13,763 bases of DNA from NCBI GenBank assembly GCA_900553065.1, contig USBZ01000053.1, positions 1-13,763 of the forward strand, in the 5' to 3' direction. Source of the stretch: an uncultured Desulfovibrio sp. Lineage in GTDB: Bacteria; Desulfobacterota; Desulfovibrionia; Desulfovibrionales; Desulfovibrionaceae. The position numbers were made by a program, and so were the translations under genes. How positions within the stretch are numbered: position 1 is the first letter of the stretch; the number at the start of each line of letters is the position of its first letter. This document shows, piece by piece, positions 1 through 7,173 of the stretch. The notes beneath the pieces are model-generated. The model worked only from the letters and a program-made list of their open reading frames with translations. It did no database searches and had not been told where the DNA came from.

Positions 1-169
1 TGCCATGACTAACCAGATAACCTTTTTAGGTCCTTTCAGCTAGTCAAGAGCCAAAAAAATTTTGAGTGCTAGAAGGGAGGCGAATAGTCCCCCGAGGAAT
101 CATCCATCTTTTCCGGCACAGTGCAGCGCGTGCCCGCCCCTTCCCCGTTTTTTCGCTCAAGAGGTTGTC
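1..169. other. Intergenic leader upstream of the first operon
   Basis: No gene can be supported here. The stretch has an A/T-rich left part and a G/C-rich right part. At 20-31 there is a short perfect inverted repeat, ACCT-TTTT-AGGT. It is flanked by GACTA (7-11) and TAGTC (41-45), whose dyad centre is half a base off. This could be an operator for the downstream operon but may be chance. A TTGAGT at 62-67 has no convincing -10 partner. The in-frame TTG at 62 would extend the first gene by 36 residues, but it has no ribosome binding site and the added peptide looks non-coding. Confidence 0.4.
159..164 (+). promoter_or_regulatory. Ribosome binding site fixing the start of the first gene
   Basis: AAGAGG lies five bases before the ATG at 170. 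No comparable site precedes the in-frame TTG at 62. The protein beginning at 170 opens directly with a beta-strand-like stretch, as expected for a binding-protein fold lacking a leader. Confidence 0.6.
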
Positions 170-970
170 ATGACTACGCTTATCGCCTGTTCCCGTCTGT
201 ATGACGTTACCCGTGCCAAGGCCGATGCCTGGCATGAAGTCTTTGAAGAGGCAGGCAGGCTTGCCGGTATTGAGCTCCGTATTCTGGACTGGTCTGCTCC
301 GGCATCTCTCGGAGAGTTGTGGAAGAAACCTGATCTTGGTCTGACCTTTCTGTGCGGCCGCCCGTATCTGCAGGCCGGGGCACGGCATCAGATCATAGGC
401 GCGCCTCTCGGGCCGGAATCCGGTACGGAGGCGGCGTACTGCACGCTGCTTCTGGCGCGCTCGTCGAGCCTGTGGACTCGCGTGGAGGACAGCTTCGGTT
501 CCCGCCTCGGTCATATGCCCGTCCACTCCCAGTCCGGCTACAATGCCCTGCGTTTTCTTCTGGCCCCGTACGCCCGGGGCGGACGCCTGTATGCGTCGCA
601 TACGGAACTGGAAACGCCTGCGGCGTGCCTGAACGCTCTTTGCGACGGCAGAGTGGATGTGATTCCCATGGACAGCTATTTTTATAGTCTGCTCGTCTCT
701 TCCGGCAGCCGGTGGAAGGATGAGCTGACTGTCCTCGGCCGTTCTCCCCTGACGGCCATGCCCTTCCTTGCGGCTTCGCCCGGTCTGGATTCCGGCGTCG
801 TAACGGCACTTCGCGGCGCACTGGAATCGTGGAGTCGTTCCTCCTGCGGCGAAGAGCTGCGCCGTGAACTGTGCATGAAGGGATTTTCCCTTCCGGTTCC
901 TTCCGATTACGCCGTTCTGGCGGAACAGGAAGCCGCAGCTCTTCGCCTCTGCTACCCCTGTCCCCGCTGA
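170..970 (+). CDS. PhnD-like solute-binding-fold protein without signal peptide
   Basis: The product is 266 residues, starting at the ATG served by AAGAGG. Its make-up resembles the phosphonate/phosphite-type periplasmic binding proteins (type 2 fold, PhnD-like). It has an N-terminal strand followed by a helix, a central segment around residues 120-135 with the SGYNALR pattern seen in this group, and a later segment around 160-180 with a GRVDVIPMD motif, where these proteins test for ligand. No hydrophobic leader or lipobox precedes the domain, so the protein is probably cytoplasmic, and no ABC permease or ATPase gene is adjacent. It may therefore be a ligand sensor or carrier, or an enzyme-like derivative, rather than an uptake component. 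The stop codon is 32 bases before the next start, so it probably heads the operon. The family call is from pattern recognition; the ligand is unknown. Confidence 0.6.
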   Translation: MTTLIACSRLYDVTRAKADAWHEVFEEAGRLAGIELRILDWSAPASLGELWKKPDLGLTFLCGRPYLQAGARHQIIGAPLGPESGTEAAYCTLLLARSSSLWTRVEDSFGSRLGHMPVHSQSGYNALRFLLAPYARGGRLYASHTELETPAACLNALCDGRVDVIPMDSYFYSLLVSSGSRWKDELTVLGRSPLTAMPFLAASPGLDSGVVTALRGALESWSRSSCGEELRRELCMKGFSLPVPSDYAVLAEQEAAALRLCYPCPR

Positions 971-1002
971 CTCTCTTTCACCCGAACCTTCTGGAGTACA
1001 TC

Positions 1003-2007
1003 ATGCAGGAAAGCTATCTCACCTATCTCAACGGTCCCGATGTCGCCCGCCTGAACATGACGGACGCCGAAATCCTTGCCGCCGTAGAGGAAAGCCTCCG
1101 CGCGCAGGGACTGGGACAGACCCGCATCGAGCCCCGCGTTCATCTCGTACCGGAGGATTCCGCCAAGGGGCATTTCAATGTGCTGCGCGGTTACATTCAG
1201 CCTCTGCATGTAGCGGGTGTGAAGATTGTGGGCGACTATGTGGACAACTATAAGCAGAATCTTCCGTCGGAAATGGCGATCATGAACCTTTTTGATCCGG
1301 AAACGGGCATGGTGAAGGCCATTCTCGACGCCACGTCCATCACGGACATGCGTACCGGCGCCGTGACGGCGCTCGGCGCCAAGTACATGGCGCGCAAGAA
1401 CTCCCGTATTCTCGGCCACATCGGTTCCCGCGGCACCTCGTACTGGAACGTGCGTCTTCTGGACAGCCTGTTCGACTTTGAGGAAATCCGCGTTCATTCC
1501 CGTCGTCCGGAAAGCCGCGAAGCCTTCGGAAAGCGGCTGTCCGAGGATCTGGGCAAGCCCGTGCGCGTGGTGGACGACTGGGAAAGCTGCGTCCGCGATG
1601 CCGACATCGTGGTGGAGGCCACCCGTCTGCCCGCGCCGCAGCCCATGCTGAAGACCGAGTGGATCAAGAAGGGCGCCTTCGTCGTGCCCTACGGCACCAT
1701 GAGCGCCGTGGAACTGTCCCTGACTGACATCATGGACAAAATGGTGGTGGACGACTGGGGGCAGTGCCGCAAGGGCCTTCCCTACGGAGCTCTGCGGCCT
1801 CACGTGGAAGCGGACAAGCTCACGGAAGAGAATCTGCACGCGGAGCTCGGGCAGATCGTGGCCGGACTTCGCCCCGGACGCGAGAACGACGAAGAAACCA
1901 TTCTGTTCTGGCACCGCGGCCTGAGCACCAACGACATTGCGCTCGGCTGCGCCATGCTGGAAAAGGCTGAATCGCTCGGTATCGGACAGAAACTGCGCTA
2001 CCGCTAG
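1003..2007 (+). CDS. Ornithine cyclodeaminase/mu-crystallin family protein
   Basis: The product is 334 residues, a usual length for the family. The ATG at 1003 follows GGAG at a proper distance; an upstream in-frame extension would overlap the first gene and is unlikely. Family marks are GVKIVGDY (residues 72-79, with the conserved Lys74), the MRTGAVTALGAKYMAR segment (116-131, with conserved Arg117), a Rossmann nucleotide-binding part from about 135, a DADIVVEATR strand end (199-208), and a C-terminal segment with LSTNDIALGCAMLEKA (307-322). Members are NAD(P)-dependent cyclodeaminases, imine reductases or amino-acid dehydrogenases. The glycine loop is unusual: HIGSRGTSYWN replaces the typical GxGxQA. 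From memory, similar proteins are sometimes labelled tyramine oxidase subunit B, a name nothing here supports. The operon position suggests it processes the lyase substrate or product. The reaction cannot be read from the sequence. Confidence 0.8.
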   Translation: MQESYLTYLNGPDVARLNMTDAEILAAVEESLRAQGLGQTRIEPRVHLVPEDSAKGHFNVLRGYIQPLHVAGVKIVGDYVDNYKQNLPSEMAIMNLFDPETGMVKAILDATSITDMRTGAVTALGAKYMARKNSRILGHIGSRGTSYWNVRLLDSLFDFEEIRVHSRRPESREAFGKRLSEDLGKPVRVVDDWESCVRDADIVVEATRLPAPQPMLKTEWIKKGAFVVPYGTMSAVELSLTDIMDKMVVDDWGQCRKGLPYGALRPHVEADKLTEENLHAELGQIVAGLRPGRENDEETILFWHRGLSTNDIALGCAMLEKAESLGIGQKLRYR

Positions 2008-2072
2008 ACATGAGAGACGGAGCGCTCCTGCGTTCCGTCTCCTTTCCATCCTTTCATCGGAAAGGCGTCCCC

Positions 2073-3344
2073 ATGCGTTCACGTTCCTTCTTTTATGCCT
2101 GCCTTCTTTTTTCTGCCCTGTGCGGAGCCTATTTTCTTGTTTTCTTCCAGAGGCTCAGCCTCGGCGTCATCATGCCGGAGCTGTCCCGGGAACTGGCGCT
2201 GACGCCGTCCATGACCGGCTGGCTGGGATCGGCCTTTCTTTACGCGTATGCGGCTACGCAGATTCCTGCCGGACTTATGGTGGACAGCCTCGGACCGCGC
2301 AGAACCATGCTTCTGCTTTTCGGACTCGGCGGCCTGGGCGGCATTCTTTTTGCCTCGGCCGGAAGTTTCGGCACCGCCTTTGCCGGGCGCGCCCTTGCAG
2401 GCGTGGGCATGGCCGTGGTGACGACGGCGTCGTTCAAGATCATGAGCCGCTGGTTTCAGGCCCGCGTGTATGCCGCGCTTGTTTCCATATTCATGGCCGT
2501 GGGCGGTCTGGGCACGTTTTTTGCCGCCGCTCCGCTTGCCGCCCTCAGCGAGGGCTTCGGCTGGCGTCAGGTGTTCTGGGCCGTCGCGGTGTTTTCCCTG
2601 TTCTGGGGGCTTGTTCTTCTGCTGCTCGTCAGGGATGAACCTTCCGCGGCGCAGAAGCGGGAACTCGGTCTGGCGGAGATCTCGACCTCCGGTTCCGAAG
2701 GCGGGGAGAAGGGCGAGACCGTTCGCGGACTTCAGGCTTTCCGGATTCTTTTTTCCTCGCGGCAGTACCGGCTCATCGTGCTGTGGTATCTGACGGGCGC
2801 TTCGCTGTTCTTTTCCTTTGCCGGTCTGTGGGCGGGGGACTACTACCGCAGCGTTCATCATCTTTCTGCCGAGTCCGTAGGAAGGCTGCTTTCTCTCGGC
2901 GCGCTGAGCCTTGTTCTCGGAACGCCTGCCGGCGCCTGGCTTTCGGACAGACTTCACTCCCGCAGAATCGTGCTGATCGGAGGCTCGCTGTGTGCTCTGG
3001 CCGGAGCCGCAAGTCTGTGCTTCTGTTCCCCCGGCATGCCTGCATGGGCGCTCTGGCTGCAGTTCGGCGCCATCTGCCTTGCCGGCAACGCCACGGCCTC
3101 GGTGCTGTTTGCCGCGGCTCGGGAAGCGCTTCCCGTATCGGTGCTCGGCCTTTCCACCGCCATGCTCAGTTTTTCCATCTTTGCCTGCACCGCCTGTCTG
3201 CAGGCCGTCATCGGCGTGATTCTTGAACATTTTTCATCGGCAGGGCCGGAAACGGCCTATGCCCGGGCGTTTATCGTGTATCTGGTCTTTTCCCTCATCA
3301 GTCTTGCCGCCGCTCTTCTCATGCGCGGCCATACCCGGGCCTGA
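2073..3344 (+). CDS. Major facilitator superfamily transporter
   Basis: The product is 423 residues with about 12 hydrophobic segments, the normal size for a 12-helix MFS permease of the inner membrane. I chose the ATG at 2073 because GGAAAGG lies just upstream. The ATG at 2010, three bases after the previous stop, would add 21 non-membrane residues. The loop between helices 2 and 3 carries motif A as DSLGPRR (residues 71-77), and a GRALAGVG pattern follows in helix 4. A polar loop of about 45 residues near 189-235 is the usual central loop between the two six-helix halves. Charged residues are sparse in the membrane segments, so the sequence does not indicate the substrate. It lies 14 bases before the lyase gene, which suggests uptake or export of that enzyme's substrate or product. 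Confidence 0.85.
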   Translation: MRSRSFFYACLLFSALCGAYFLVFFQRLSLGVIMPELSRELALTPSMTGWLGSAFLYAYAATQIPAGLMVDSLGPRRTMLLLFGLGGLGGILFASAGSFGTAFAGRALAGVGMAVVTTASFKIMSRWFQARVYAALVSIFMAVGGLGTFFAAAPLAALSEGFGWRQVFWAVAVFSLFWGLVLLLLVRDEPSAAQKRELGLAEISTSGSEGGEKGETVRGLQAFRILFSSRQYRLIVLWYLTGASLFFSFAGLWAGDYYRSVHHLSAESVGRLLSLGALSLVLGTPAGAWLSDRLHSRRIVLIGGSLCALAGAASLCFCSPGMPAWALWLQFGAICLAGNATASVLFAAAREALPVSVLGLSTAMLSFSIFACTACLQAVIGVILEHFSSAGPETAYARAFIVYLVFSLISLAAALLMRGHTRA

Positions 3345-3358
3345 GCCCAGGAGACATC

Positions 3359-4879
3359 ATGAATTCCACTGTTTCCCTGACCGGTTCCGATCTGACCGTA
3401 GAACAGGTCTGTGCCGTGGCACGGCACGGAGCAGAGGTGAGCATTGCCCCGGAGGCAATGCAGCGCATCCGCCGCACCCGTGCTCTGGTGCTCGAAATGG
3501 CGGAGGACCGTACGCTTCCGCGCATCTACGGCTTCAATACCGGCGTGGGCATGAACAAGGACTGGGACATCAGCAGCGAAGGTCTTGCCGCATTCAACGC
3601 CATGCTCATCCGTTCGCACAGTGCGGCGGTCGGGCCGGAACTCGACGAAGCGGAAGTGCGGGCCGCGCTCCTTGTGCGCCTGAACGGACTTCTTGCCGAC
3701 AGCACCGGCGTATCCCCTGAACTTGTGGAGCGCTATCGCGATTTTCTGAATCTGCGCATCCATCCCGTCATGCCCGGTCGCGGCTCCATCGGCGCGGCGG
3801 ATCTCGTTTCTCTGGCGCATACGGGTCTGGCCTTCACGGGAGAAGGGGAAGTCGTGTTTCGCGGAGAACGCATGGCTGCCGCCGAGGCTCTGCAGAAGGC
3901 CGGGCTTGCGCCGCTTCGGCTCGGCTGCAAGGAAGGTCTGGCCATCGTGAGCAGCAACGCCGTTTCGGCCGGAATGGCCATGCTTCTTCTGGACGACTGC
4001 GAAAAACTCATGGACGCCGCTGATCTTGTCTACGCCCTGACGCTGGAAGGCTACGGCGGCAACGTGTCTCCGCTGGATGAAGCCTGCTTCCTCAGACGTC
4101 CGGTTCCCGGCCCCATGCAGACGGCCGCCCGCGTACGCCGGTATCTTGAAGGCAGTTTTCTCTGGCAGGGCGGCGTGACGGCCACCATGCAGGATCCGCT
4201 CTGCTTCCGCTCGGCGTGCCATGTGAACGGCGCCGTGCGCGATGCGCTTTCCTACCTGAAGCCGCTGCTTCTTCTGCACGTCAACGCTACGGACGACAAT
4301 CCCTGCGTTCTGGCGGAGGAACGCCGCTTTGTCCACAACTCCAACTTCGACATCACCTCCTGGGTGCTCGGCGTGGAAATGCTGGGTCTGGCCTTGAGCC
4401 ATGTGGCGCGCAACATCTGCTATCAGGTGATAAAGCTGGACAGCCCCGGCTTCAGCCGTCTGCCCCGTTTCCTCAGTCCGGACGGCACCAGCGTGATGGC
4501 CTACACCACGCATCAGAAAACCTTCTCCGCTCTGGAGGCGGAGATCCGTCATCTTTCCAATCCGGCAAGCACGGACTACATGGCCCTGTCCGGCGAAATA
4601 GAGGATCACGCGACCAATGCGCCTCTTGTCGTCAGCAAGACGGCGAAGATCGTGGACAATCTTCGCTACATGCTGGGCATGGAAGCCTATCATGCGGCGC
4701 AGGCCATTGATCTGCGCGGCATGGCGCCGCTCGGCGCGGCCACGGCCGAAGCCTACGCGGCGGTGCGTTCCGTCGTTCCCTTCCTGAATCAGGACCGCGT
4801 GATCAGCGCGGACATCGTCAAAGGTTATGATCTGATGGCCTCCGGCCGCCTGTCGGACATCGCGCGCAGATACGCCTGA
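3359..4879 (+). CDS. MIO-less HAL/PAL-family lyase, candidate ergothionase
   Basis: The product is 506 residues and collinear with histidine and phenylalanine ammonia-lyases. AGGAGA precedes the ATG. Conserved landmarks are RIYGFNTGVG (residues 55-64, with the catalytic-type Tyr57), RSHSAAVG (His87), HPVMPGRGSIG (135-145), KEGLA (191-195), MQDP..FR (Gln278, Arg284), NSNFD (Phe330) and IEDH (Glu415). The Ala-Ser-Gly triad that cyclises to the MIO electrophile is absent: after GSIG the chain reads AADL, one residue short and without the Ser-Gly. The Asn of the usual LLNGT motif is replaced (IVSSN, Ser198), and the Tyr of QDPYSLR is Leu281. Ordinary ammonia elimination from an amino acid should therefore fail. 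Ergothionase, which releases trimethylamine from ergothioneine, has this fold and works without MIO; its essential residues include Tyr, Lys and Glu, for which Tyr57, Lys67 or Lys387, and Glu415 are candidates here. Family membership and loss of the triad are seen; the substrate is inferred. Confidence 0.85.
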   Translation: MNSTVSLTGSDLTVEQVCAVARHGAEVSIAPEAMQRIRRTRALVLEMAEDRTLPRIYGFNTGVGMNKDWDISSEGLAAFNAMLIRSHSAAVGPELDEAEVRAALLVRLNGLLADSTGVSPELVERYRDFLNLRIHPVMPGRGSIGAADLVSLAHTGLAFTGEGEVVFRGERMAAAEALQKAGLAPLRLGCKEGLAIVSSNAVSAGMAMLLLDDCEKLMDAADLVYALTLEGYGGNVSPLDEACFLRRPVPGPMQTAARVRRYLEGSFLWQGGVTATMQDPLCFRSACHVNGAVRDALSYLKPLLLLHVNATDDNPCVLAEERRFVHNSNFDITSWVLGVEMLGLALSHVARNICYQVIKLDSPGFSRLPRFLSPDGTSVMAYTTHQKTFSALEAEIRHLSNPASTDYMALSGEIEDHATNAPLVVSKTAKIVDNLRYMLGMEAYHAAQAIDLRGMAPLGAATAEAYAAVRSVVPFLNQDRVISADIVKGYDLMASGRLSDIARRYA

Positions 4880-4919
4880 TGCACGAGAGCCGAACCTTCA
4901 ACATGGGAGAGAAGAACCT

Positions 4920-6335
4920 ATGCAGGATGTAGTCGTCAACTGGACCGGCCTCGACTGGCTGGCCATCTTCATGTACCTCGGCATCATGATACTTGTGGGC
5001 TGGTACGTTTCCCGCAAGGTACGGAATTCCGAAGATTATCTCATGGCGGGCAGAGCGCTGTCCTATCCCATGGTGGTGGCGACCGTGGCTGCTACCTGGT
5101 ACGGCTCCGGCGCGGTGTTCGGTACGGCCGAACTGGCCTTCAACGCCGGTATCGCCGCCTTCGTCGTCTGGTGCGTGCCTGCGCATCTCGGGCGCATTCC
5201 GCTGGCCCTTTGGGTGGCTCCCCGCGTGCGCGGCGTGAAGGAAAACACCATCCCCGCGCTTCTGGGCAGGCTGTATGCAAGACCCGTCGCCTTCCTCGGC
5301 GCCATACTCATCGTCTGCTACTCCAGCCGTCTCATGGACATCGTATCCGTGGGCATCATGGGCAACACCATCACCGGCCTTCCCAACTGGGTCATCGGCG
5401 TGGTCATCGTGGGCGTCGTCATCTGTTATTCCATGTTCGGCGGCCTCTGGTCCGTGGTCATGACCGACGTTCTGCAGTTCTTCCTCATGACCAGCCTCAC
5501 GCTTCTTCTGCTTCCCGGCGTGTGGACCAGCGTCGGCGGCTTTGAAGGCCTGCAGCAGGCTCTTCCTGCCGGTCACTTCTCGCCCACGGGCGGACTGCCC
5601 ATAAGCCAGCTGCTCGTCTTCTTCCTGCTGGGCTTCCAGGTCTATGCCGATCCGGCGGCCTATCAGCGCTTCGGCGCCTCCAACAGCGCCAAAACCGCCA
5701 AGCGGGCCTATCTGACCTGCCTGCTCATCTGGATGGCGTTCGACACCGTCATGACGCTGCTCGGTCTCGCCGCTCGCGCCATGTATCCCGAACTTCAGGG
5801 CAGCAAGGCCTTCCTGACCATGGCCATCAATGCCATGCCTCCCTTCCTCACCGGTCTCTGGATATGCTCCATCCTGGCCGTCATCATGTCCACCATGAGT
5901 TCCTTCTTCCTTGTTGGCGCCACCACGCTCACCTGCGACCTGGTTCGTCCGCTGCTGCGCCCCTGCATGTCGGACAAGGAACAGATCCGGCTCACCCGCT
6001 TCTTCATGGTGTGCATCGGCCTGTGCGGCTGCCTGCTGGCCTTCCAGTTCTCCGCGGTGCTTGATGCCGTCATCTTCCTCGGCGGTCTCTATCTGGCGTC
6101 GGCCTTTGTGCCCGTGCTGGGCGGCCTGTTCTGGAAGTGGCGTTTCACCGTGGCCGGCGGCTTCCTCAGCATGCTGGGCGGCATGGGAACCACGCTTGTC
6201 TGGCAGTTCCTCGGCAATCCCTTCGGCTTGAAGCCCATGCTCGTGGCGCTGCCCGTGTCCTTCCTGCTGTTCCTTGTGGGCAATATGATCGGCAAGCCCA
6301 TCGACCGCGATGCCGAACCCGTCAACGAATGCTAA
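4920..6335 (+). CDS. Sodium:solute symporter (SSS) family permease
   Basis: The product is 471 residues with about 13 hydrophobic segments, typical of inner-membrane Na+-coupled symporters of the SSS family (relatives of PutP and PanF). The family signature is clear as YSMFGGLWSVVMTDVLQ (residues 170-186). The early segment SEDYLMAGR (37-45) after the first helix is also characteristic. The later helix IMSTMSSFFLVGAT (322-335) carries the Ser/Thr cluster that usually contributes to the Na2 site. GGGAGAG precedes the ATG, which lies 40 bases after the lyase stop codon. As immediate neighbour of the lyase it probably imports that enzyme's substrate. SSS members carry amino acids, sugars, vitamins and short acids, so the family alone does not fix the ligand. 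Confidence 0.9.
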   Translation: MQDVVVNWTGLDWLAIFMYLGIMILVGWYVSRKVRNSEDYLMAGRALSYPMVVATVAATWYGSGAVFGTAELAFNAGIAAFVVWCVPAHLGRIPLALWVAPRVRGVKENTIPALLGRLYARPVAFLGAILIVCYSSRLMDIVSVGIMGNTITGLPNWVIGVVIVGVVICYSMFGGLWSVVMTDVLQFFLMTSLTLLLLPGVWTSVGGFEGLQQALPAGHFSPTGGLPISQLLVFFLLGFQVYADPAAYQRFGASNSAKTAKRAYLTCLLIWMAFDTVMTLLGLAARAMYPELQGSKAFLTMAINAMPPFLTGLWICSILAVIMSTMSSFFLVGATTLTCDLVRPLLRPCMSDKEQIRLTRFFMVCIGLCGCLLAFQFSAVLDAVIFLGGLYLASAFVPVLGGLFWKWRFTVAGGFLSMLGGMGTTLVWQFLGNPFGLKPMLVALPVSFLLFLVGNMIGKPIDRDAEPVNEC

Positions 6336-6350
6336 CCTTGGGAGTTTCCT

Positions 6351-6539
6351 ATGGATCATAATCTTGCCGTCGATATCAGATTCGTAGTAGCCATCGTCAT
6401 AGAGGCCGTCGTTCTCGTATGGGGACTGGTCAGCGGGGTGAGCCTGCTCGGCTATGTGCTTCCCTGCATCGTGGCTGTGGTGTGCACGACGATAACCGTG
6501 CTCGGCATCAGGGACTTCTTCCGGCAGCACCGGGGATAA
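6351..6539 (+). CDS. Small two-helix membrane protein beside the symporter
   Basis: The product is 62 residues. GGGAG stands six bases before the ATG, and the gene begins 15 bases after the symporter stop, so it is probably co-translated with it. Two hydrophobic segments are visible, about residues 9-30 and 32-52, followed by a short basic tail (RDFFRQHRG). The polar N-terminus and basic C-terminus suggest a two-pass inner-membrane protein. Small two-helix proteins sit beside some other SSS symporters, as YhdT does with PanF, so an accessory or stabilising role is reasonable. I see no sequence motif proving this and do not recognise a named family. The good ribosome binding site, spacing and clean membrane pattern support a real gene. 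Confidence 0.7.
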   Translation: MDHNLAVDIRFVVAIVIEAVVLVWGLVSGVSLLGYVLPCIVAVVCTTITVLGIRDFFRQHRG

Positions 6540-6582
6540 TCAGCGTTCTCCGGCATGGCCGGACGGATGAGAGGAGCGTTTC

Positions 6583-7098
6583 ATGGACATGATGGCTACC
6601 CCCGTAACGGTTGCGCAGTCGTCGATTCTGCGCACGGCGCAGGCCAGAGGCGGACTTCTGGGCAGACTTCTTGTCCGGCAGCCGCTTACGGAAATACGTC
6701 TGGAGTATGTGCGCTTTTATCTGATCTGTCTTCCCTATGCCGTAGAGGCGAGAAAATTCCCCTTCCGCCGTCATGATACGGAGGGCGTGATGACGCTGGC
6801 GGTGAATTCGCTCTACGGTCGCTGTGCCGTGAAGGATACAGATCTGCAGCTTGCGCCCGTACAGGGAATGCATTTTCAGGACGGAAAGTTTGAAATGAGC
6901 GGACAGGAAGCTGAGGAGTGCGCCTCGAATTTCGCCAGACGCCTCATCATGCGCATGTGCCGCAATCTGCCGTCCTTCAAGGAAACCTCCTGCGAAACAT
7001 TCTTTCGTCCGTACTGGATGGCCTATTACGGGCAGCCGGACGGCGAAAAGCCCCGGTATCTTCCGTTCGAGGCCGACGGGCTGACCTTCAAGCGCTGA
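6583..7098 (+). CDS. Conserved-looking hypothetical protein at operon end
   Basis: The product is 171 residues, starting at an ATG with GAGGAG seven bases upstream and lying 43 bases after the small membrane protein. I do not recognise a family. It is soluble-looking, with no signal peptide or membrane helix. The middle is rich in aromatic and basic residues (EYVRFYLICLPYAVEARKF around residues 41-59), and a YWMAYYGQP stretch near the C-terminus (144-152) resembles nothing I can name. Five cysteines are scattered without a metal-binding spacing. It is the last gene before the terminator and shares strand and spacing with the operon, so it probably belongs to the same function, but it could be an unrelated passenger. 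Confidence 0.65.
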   Translation: MDMMATPVTVAQSSILRTAQARGGLLGRLLVRQPLTEIRLEYVRFYLICLPYAVEARKFPFRRHDTEGVMTLAVNSLYGRCAVKDTDLQLAPVQGMHFQDGKFEMSGQEAEECASNFARRLIMRMCRNLPSFKETSCETFFRPYWMAYYGQPDGEKPRYLPFEADGLTFKR

Positions 7099-7119
7099 TT
7101 GCGCCATGCAGTAAAAAAG

Positions 7120-7155
7120 AAGCCCCTTTTCCAATGTTTGGGAAAGGGGCTTTTC
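7120..7155. terminator. Bidirectional intrinsic terminator between convergent operons
   Basis: A stem of about 13 pairs (left arm 7120-7132, right arm 7140-7152, one T-G wobble, seven-base loop AATGTTT) is followed by a T-run on the + strand. It is preceded by an A-run (7113-7118) that gives a T-run on the - strand. It sits between the stop at 7098 (+) and the stop at 7174 (-), so it can end both transcripts. Confidence 0.9.
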
Positions 7156-7173
7156 TCATGACGTAATAAGGCT

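Noticed and set aside
15..47. Possible - strand promoter with TTGACT at 47-42
   Set aside because: The nearest -10-like sequence (TTATCT) is 21 bases away, too far for a normal promoter.
62..169. Start of the first gene at TTG 62
   Set aside because: No ribosome binding site, and the added residues look non-coding and are not a signal peptide.
3257..4693. A 478-codon open frame on the - strand opposite the lyase gene
   Set aside because: It is a shadow of the real + strand gene caused by high-GC codon use; the peptide is rich in His, Arg and Gly with no family resemblance, and no ribosome binding site fits.
3359..4879. Naming the lyase hutH (histidine ammonia-lyase)
   Set aside because: The Ala-Ser-Gly triad and two MIO-pocket residues are missing, and no urocanase or other histidine-degradation gene is nearby.
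4818..6530. A 570-codon open frame on the - strand opposite the symporter gene
   Set aside because: The peptide is dominated by His, Glu, Gly and Asp, an antisense image of a membrane protein; the + strand frame has clear symporter motifs.
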